This document shows, one piece after another, positions 61,273-64,000 of a stretch of DNA of 64,000 nt. This DNA is from Lysobacterales bacterium (GTDB taxonomy: Bacteria; Pseudomonadota; Gammaproteobacteria; Xanthomonadales; Xanthomonadaceae), in NCBI GenBank assembly GCA_016718605.1, contig JADKCY010000002.1, positions 1,426,001 to 1,490,000 on the forward strand, written 5' to 3'. Position numbers and translations under genes: made by a program. The notes below the pieces were generated by a model. That model was given only the letters and a program-made list of their open reading frames with translations. It had not been told where the DNA came from and ran no database searches. The stretch's first letter is position 1. Each line of letters opens with the position of its first letter.

Positions 61273-62157
61273 TCAAGTCGTCAATCGCTGCAGCGCTTCG
61301 GCGTACTTCGCACGTGTCACCTCGATGATGTTGGCGGGCACGTTCGGACCGGGTGCGGTCTTGTTCCAGTCCAGCGTCTCCAGATAGTCACGGACGAACT
61401 GCTTGTCATAGCTGGGCGGACTGATTCCCACCTGATATTCGTCGGCAGGCCAGAAGCGCGAGGAATCCGGGGTCAGCATCTCGTCCATCACGATCAGTTT
61501 TCCATTGGCATCGAGGCCAAATTCCAGCTTGGTGTCGGCGATCAGGATGCCGCGTTCGGCAGCAAAGCTGGCGGCAAAGCGATAGATCGCCAAGGTCGCT
61601 GCGCGCACCGCCTCGGCCAGCTCGCCGCCGAGCAATTCAACACAGCGATCAAAGCCGATGTTCTCGTCGTGATCGCCCACCGCCGCTTTGGTCGAGGGAG
61701 TGAAGATTGGTTCGGGTAACTGCTCGGCCTGACGCAAACCCGTCGGGAGCGCGATACCGCAGACCGCCCCGCTGCGCTGGTAGTCCTTCCATCCCGTGCC
61801 GATCAGATAGCCGCGTGCAATCGCCTCCACCGGCAGCCCGCGCAGGCGCTGTGCGACAACCGAGCGCTTCTCGTAGAGGGCGAAATCCGCGCTCTCCGGC
61901 AACACATCGCGTAAAGGCGTGCGGCTGAGATGATTGGCCTGCACATGCGCCGTCTTTGCAAACCAGAAGTTCGACATCTGGGTCAGAATCTCGCCCTTGC
62001 CCGGGATCGGGTCCGGCAACACCACATCAAACGCCGACAGGCGATCCGTTGCCACGATCAGCAATTCGTCGTGCGGCAAGGCATACACATCGCGCACCTT
62101 GCCCTGATGGACCAAAGGCAGACCGGACAACTGGGACTGGTGCAGAGTGGTGCTCAC
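61273..62157 (-). CDS. purC: phosphoribosylaminoimidazole-succinocarboxamide synthase
   Basis: 294 residues. Joins CAIR and aspartate in purine synthesis with ATP. HQGKVRDVYALPHDELLIVA at the start, DRLSAFDVVLPDPIPGKGEI, GYLIGTGWKDYQRSGAVCGI and LIVMDEMLTPDSSRFWPADE are clear family marks of the longer (about 300-residue) type. The ATG at 62157 is the only good start. It is divergent from the Old Yellow Enzyme gene at 62326. Confidence 0.97.
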   Translation of the reverse strand: MSTTLHQSQLSGLPLVHQGKVRDVYALPHDELLIVATDRLSAFDVVLPDPIPGKGEILTQMSNFWFAKTAHVQANHLSRTPLRDVLPESADFALYEKRSVVAQRLRGLPVEAIARGYLIGTGWKDYQRSGAVCGIALPTGLRQAEQLPEPIFTPSTKAAVGDHDENIGFDRCVELLGGELAEAVRAATLAIYRFAASFAAERGILIADTKLEFGLDANGKLIVMDEMLTPDSSRFWPADEYQVGISPPSYDKQFVRDYLETLDWNKTAPGPNVPANIIEVTRAKYAEALQRLTT

Positions 62158-62325
62158 GGGCGGTTTACCGGCGAAAGGGGTGCACAGTTTAACGGAGCAC
62201 TCCGATCAACCGATCGGACATGGGCGATCGCCTGGAGGTAGTCGCGCCGCTGGACCGGCCCGGCGATACTGTTTGCCCACGCGTCGTCCCCTCTCTACAA
62301 CGCTAGCACTGCACAGGATTCCCGC

Positions 62326-63429
62326 ATGAGTTCCCTGTTTAGCCCCTTCCAGCTCAAAGATGCCCGTCTGCGCAATCGCATCGCGGTGCCGCCCATGTGT
62401 CAGTACCAAGCCGTCGATGGTTTTGTCACGGACTGGCATCTGCCGCATTACGCCGGAATGGCGCGCGGCGGCGCAGGGCTGGTCATTGTGGAAGCCACTG
62501 CCGTTTCGGCGGACGGCCGTATCTCACCGGGCTGCCTGGGCCTGTGGCGTGACGAGCATCAGACCGGTTTAGCGCAGCTTGCGGCAGCGATCAAGTCCGC
62601 CGGTGCCGTGCCCGGTATCCAGATCGGGCACGCCGGGCGCAAGGCCAGCGCGCGTCGCCCGTGGGAAGGTGATGACCACATTGCCGAAGGCGATCCCAGC
62701 GGCTGGGCCACGATCTCGCCATCCGCCCTTGCCTTTGGCGGTGGTCTGTCGCGCGTGCCACGCGAGATGACGTTGGACGACATCGCTCGCGTGCAAGGCG
62801 ATTTTGTCAGCGCTGCACAACGCGCGTTGGCAGCGGGCTTCGAATGGCTGGAACTGCATTTTGCGCATGGTTATCTGGCGCAGAGCTTTCTGTCGGTGCA
62901 TGCCAACCAGCGCAGCGACGCCTACGGTGGCAGCGCGGACCATCGCGGGCGTTTCCTGCGCGAGTGTCTGGAGGCAGTGCGCAAGGTCTGGCCGGAACGC
63001 CTGCCGCTGACCGCGCGCCTCGGTGTCATCGAGTACGACGGTCGCGATGAAGAGACACTGTCCGAAGCCATCACCCTGGTGCGCCAACTGCGCGCCAGTG
63101 GACTGGACCTGCTGAATGTCAGCATGGGCTTCTCGACACCGGAAGCCCGTATTCCTTGGGGCCCCGCCCTGCTCGCCCCCGTTGCGCAACGCGTGCGTCG
63201 CGAGGCCGAGCTACCGGTTGCGGCCTCCTGGGGCATCGACGCCCCTGAGCTGGCCGAGCGCATGGTGGCCGAAGGCATGATGGACCTCGTGATGGTCGGC
63301 CGCGCCCACCTCGCCAATCCGCACTGGCCCTATGCCACCGCGATGGCGCTCGGCGTCACCGACGCGCCTTGGCTGCTGCCTGCTTCCTATGCGCACTGGC
63401 TGGCCCGCTATCGCCCGGCGGCGGGCTAG
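62326..63429 (+). CDS. NADH:flavin oxidoreductase / Old Yellow Enzyme, YqjM-type
   Basis: 367 residues. FMN TIM barrel: MSSLFSPFQLKDARLRNRIA, PPMCQYQAVDG with the Cys (residue 25) that tunes YqjM-type enzymes, IQIGHAGRKAS, ELHFAHGYLAQSFLSVHANQ with the His pair that binds the ligand, and WGIDAPELAERMVAEGMMDL near the end. Such enzymes reduce activated C=C bonds in enones and similar compounds, and are often linked to stress by electrophiles. Confidence 0.93.
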   Translation: MSSLFSPFQLKDARLRNRIAVPPMCQYQAVDGFVTDWHLPHYAGMARGGAGLVIVEATAVSADGRISPGCLGLWRDEHQTGLAQLAAAIKSAGAVPGIQIGHAGRKASARRPWEGDDHIAEGDPSGWATISPSALAFGGGLSRVPREMTLDDIARVQGDFVSAAQRALAAGFEWLELHFAHGYLAQSFLSVHANQRSDAYGGSADHRGRFLRECLEAVRKVWPERLPLTARLGVIEYDGRDEETLSEAITLVRQLRASGLDLLNVSMGFSTPEARIPWGPALLAPVAQRVRREAELPVAASWGIDAPELAERMVAEGMMDLVMVGRAHLANPHWPYATAMALGVTDAPWLLPASYAHWLARYRPAAG

Positions 63430-63471
63430 GCGCCTGTTGCTAGGCATCCCCGGCGGCAACTCGCTGCCAAC

Positions 63472-64000
63472 TTACCGGTCTGCGTCGGGCGTGACCGGTT
63501 CCGAAACGTGCAGGACGGGCAAGGTCAGCACGGCGTCGTAGTCGCGATCCGGCCCGTCCAGGCTCGCCAGCAACGGCGCGACAACACTGGACTGCACTGG
63601 CAACCGTTGCGGGCCGCACGGCTGATCGCGCAGGCATGCCCAGAAACGGGTCTCGCGCCCAGACACGTTCACAGTGCGCGCGCCGATCTCACGCAGATGG
63701 GCCGTCATCGGTTGTGGCGGCACATAGCCCTCGGGAACGCTCTGGCGCGTCACGCCGGCAGGCGCGTTCCTGCGCGCGTGGTAGTTGCCCGTCAGCACAA
63801 TGGTCCGGGTCTGCGGCTGGGCTTCGTGCGCCAAGCGCAGACGTTCGGCCATCCGCGCATTGCGGTCCTGGGCAGGCCCGTGAAACGCCGCATCGTCGAA
63901 AGCCACGACATTGATGCGCGCACCCGCGGCGCGGGCCGAGCGCAGAGACTCCAGCAAGGCCAGCATGGCCTCGCTGCGACGACCATCACTACGTTCGCGT
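63472..64000 (-). CDS. protein of unknown function, 3' part (runs off the window)
   Basis: The visible 175 residues end at 63472; the frame is open to base 64000, so the start is outside. The visible text contains INVVAFDDAAFHGPAQDRNA, TIVLTGNYHARRNAPAG and a FWACLRDQPCGP segment, with the GNxHAR pattern pointing to an exported or hydrolase-like protein that I do not recognise. It converges with the Old Yellow Enzyme gene, 42 bases between the stops. Confidence 0.6.
   Translation of the reverse strand, partial: RERSDGRRSEAMLALLESLRSARAAGARINVVAFDDAAFHGPAQDRNARMAERLRLAHEAQPQTRTIVLTGNYHARRNAPAGVTRQSVPEGYVPPQPMTAHLREIGARTVNVSGRETRFWACLRDQPCGPQRLPVQSSVVAPLLASLDGPDRDYDAVLTLPVLHVSEPVTPDADR

Noticed and set aside
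1..64000. CRISPR arrays, tRNA and rRNA genes, prophage modules
   Set aside because: No regularly spaced repeats, no cloverleaf-like or rRNA-like sequence and no phage structural genes were recognised; absence by eye is not proof.

Overview
The window looks like chromosomal DNA of a high-GC gammaproteobacterium, most likely of the Lysobacterales (Xanthomonadales) group. The reasons are a pyrophosphate-type phosphofructokinase next to a short-lid adenylate kinase and mpl, a hemB-aroE-ykgJ block, a thrABC operon whose thrA starts with GTG, and several secreted proteins carrying a (F/N/H/D)-G-F-E signature often met in that group. The assignment is inference from gene content; no rRNA, tRNA or CRISPR was seen.

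Layout. 1-6127: housekeeping genes (partial pfp, an acyltransferase, adk, mpl), a sorted surface protein and two small proteins. 6431-11334: a large secreted subtilisin and a frameshifted AraC/GyrI regulator. 11487-15720: an accessory island of lower GC with two displaced RHS tips carrying different C-terminal ends, candidate immunity or accessory genes, decayed membrane ORFs, a broken transposase and two copies of the 5' end of a CaiB-type CoA-transferase gene. 15948-20455: a lipoprotein, an AraC regulator, a beta-lactamase-fold hydrolase, the tail of a lost DUF11-type protein and an S41-like lipoprotein. 20623-22843: ykgJ, aroE and hemB on the minus strand. 22962-26213: a three-domain ABC transporter fusion (permease plus two ATPases) and an SDR enzyme. 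26221-30612: a minus-strand operon of cupredoxin, membrane Ser/Thr sensor kinase and porin. 30811-38499: hydrolase, flavin enzyme, wHTH-TPR regulator, secreted protein, RraA, DnaJ-like protein and a Doc/AbrB toxin-antitoxin pair whose toxin lacks the usual His. 38622-42893: a tricorn-like protease and a secreted protein, followed by about 900 bp without a recognisable gene. 43806-51823: thrA-thrB-thrC and a SNF2/SWIM helicase, all tightly packed. 52026-54746: lpd with its own lipoyl domain, a GNAT enzyme and a DUF2007 protein. 54919-60184: two large secreted proteins. 60260-64000: purC with a sulfotransferase-like gene, an Old Yellow Enzyme homologue and a partial gene.

How the genes work together. 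The minus-strand trio at 26221-30612 is the best candidate for an undescribed system: a periplasmic copper-site protein, a transmembrane receptor kinase with a degenerate cyclase-like module, and an outer-membrane barrel, with overlapping reading frames. The RHS island looks like a store of displaced toxin tips with partner genes, rearranged by recombination between short repeats. The secreted proteins share two C-terminal address labels: an IPTL-like hydrophobic tail ending in LRRRG (two proteins) and an F-x-x-G-F-E signature (three proteins and one remnant).
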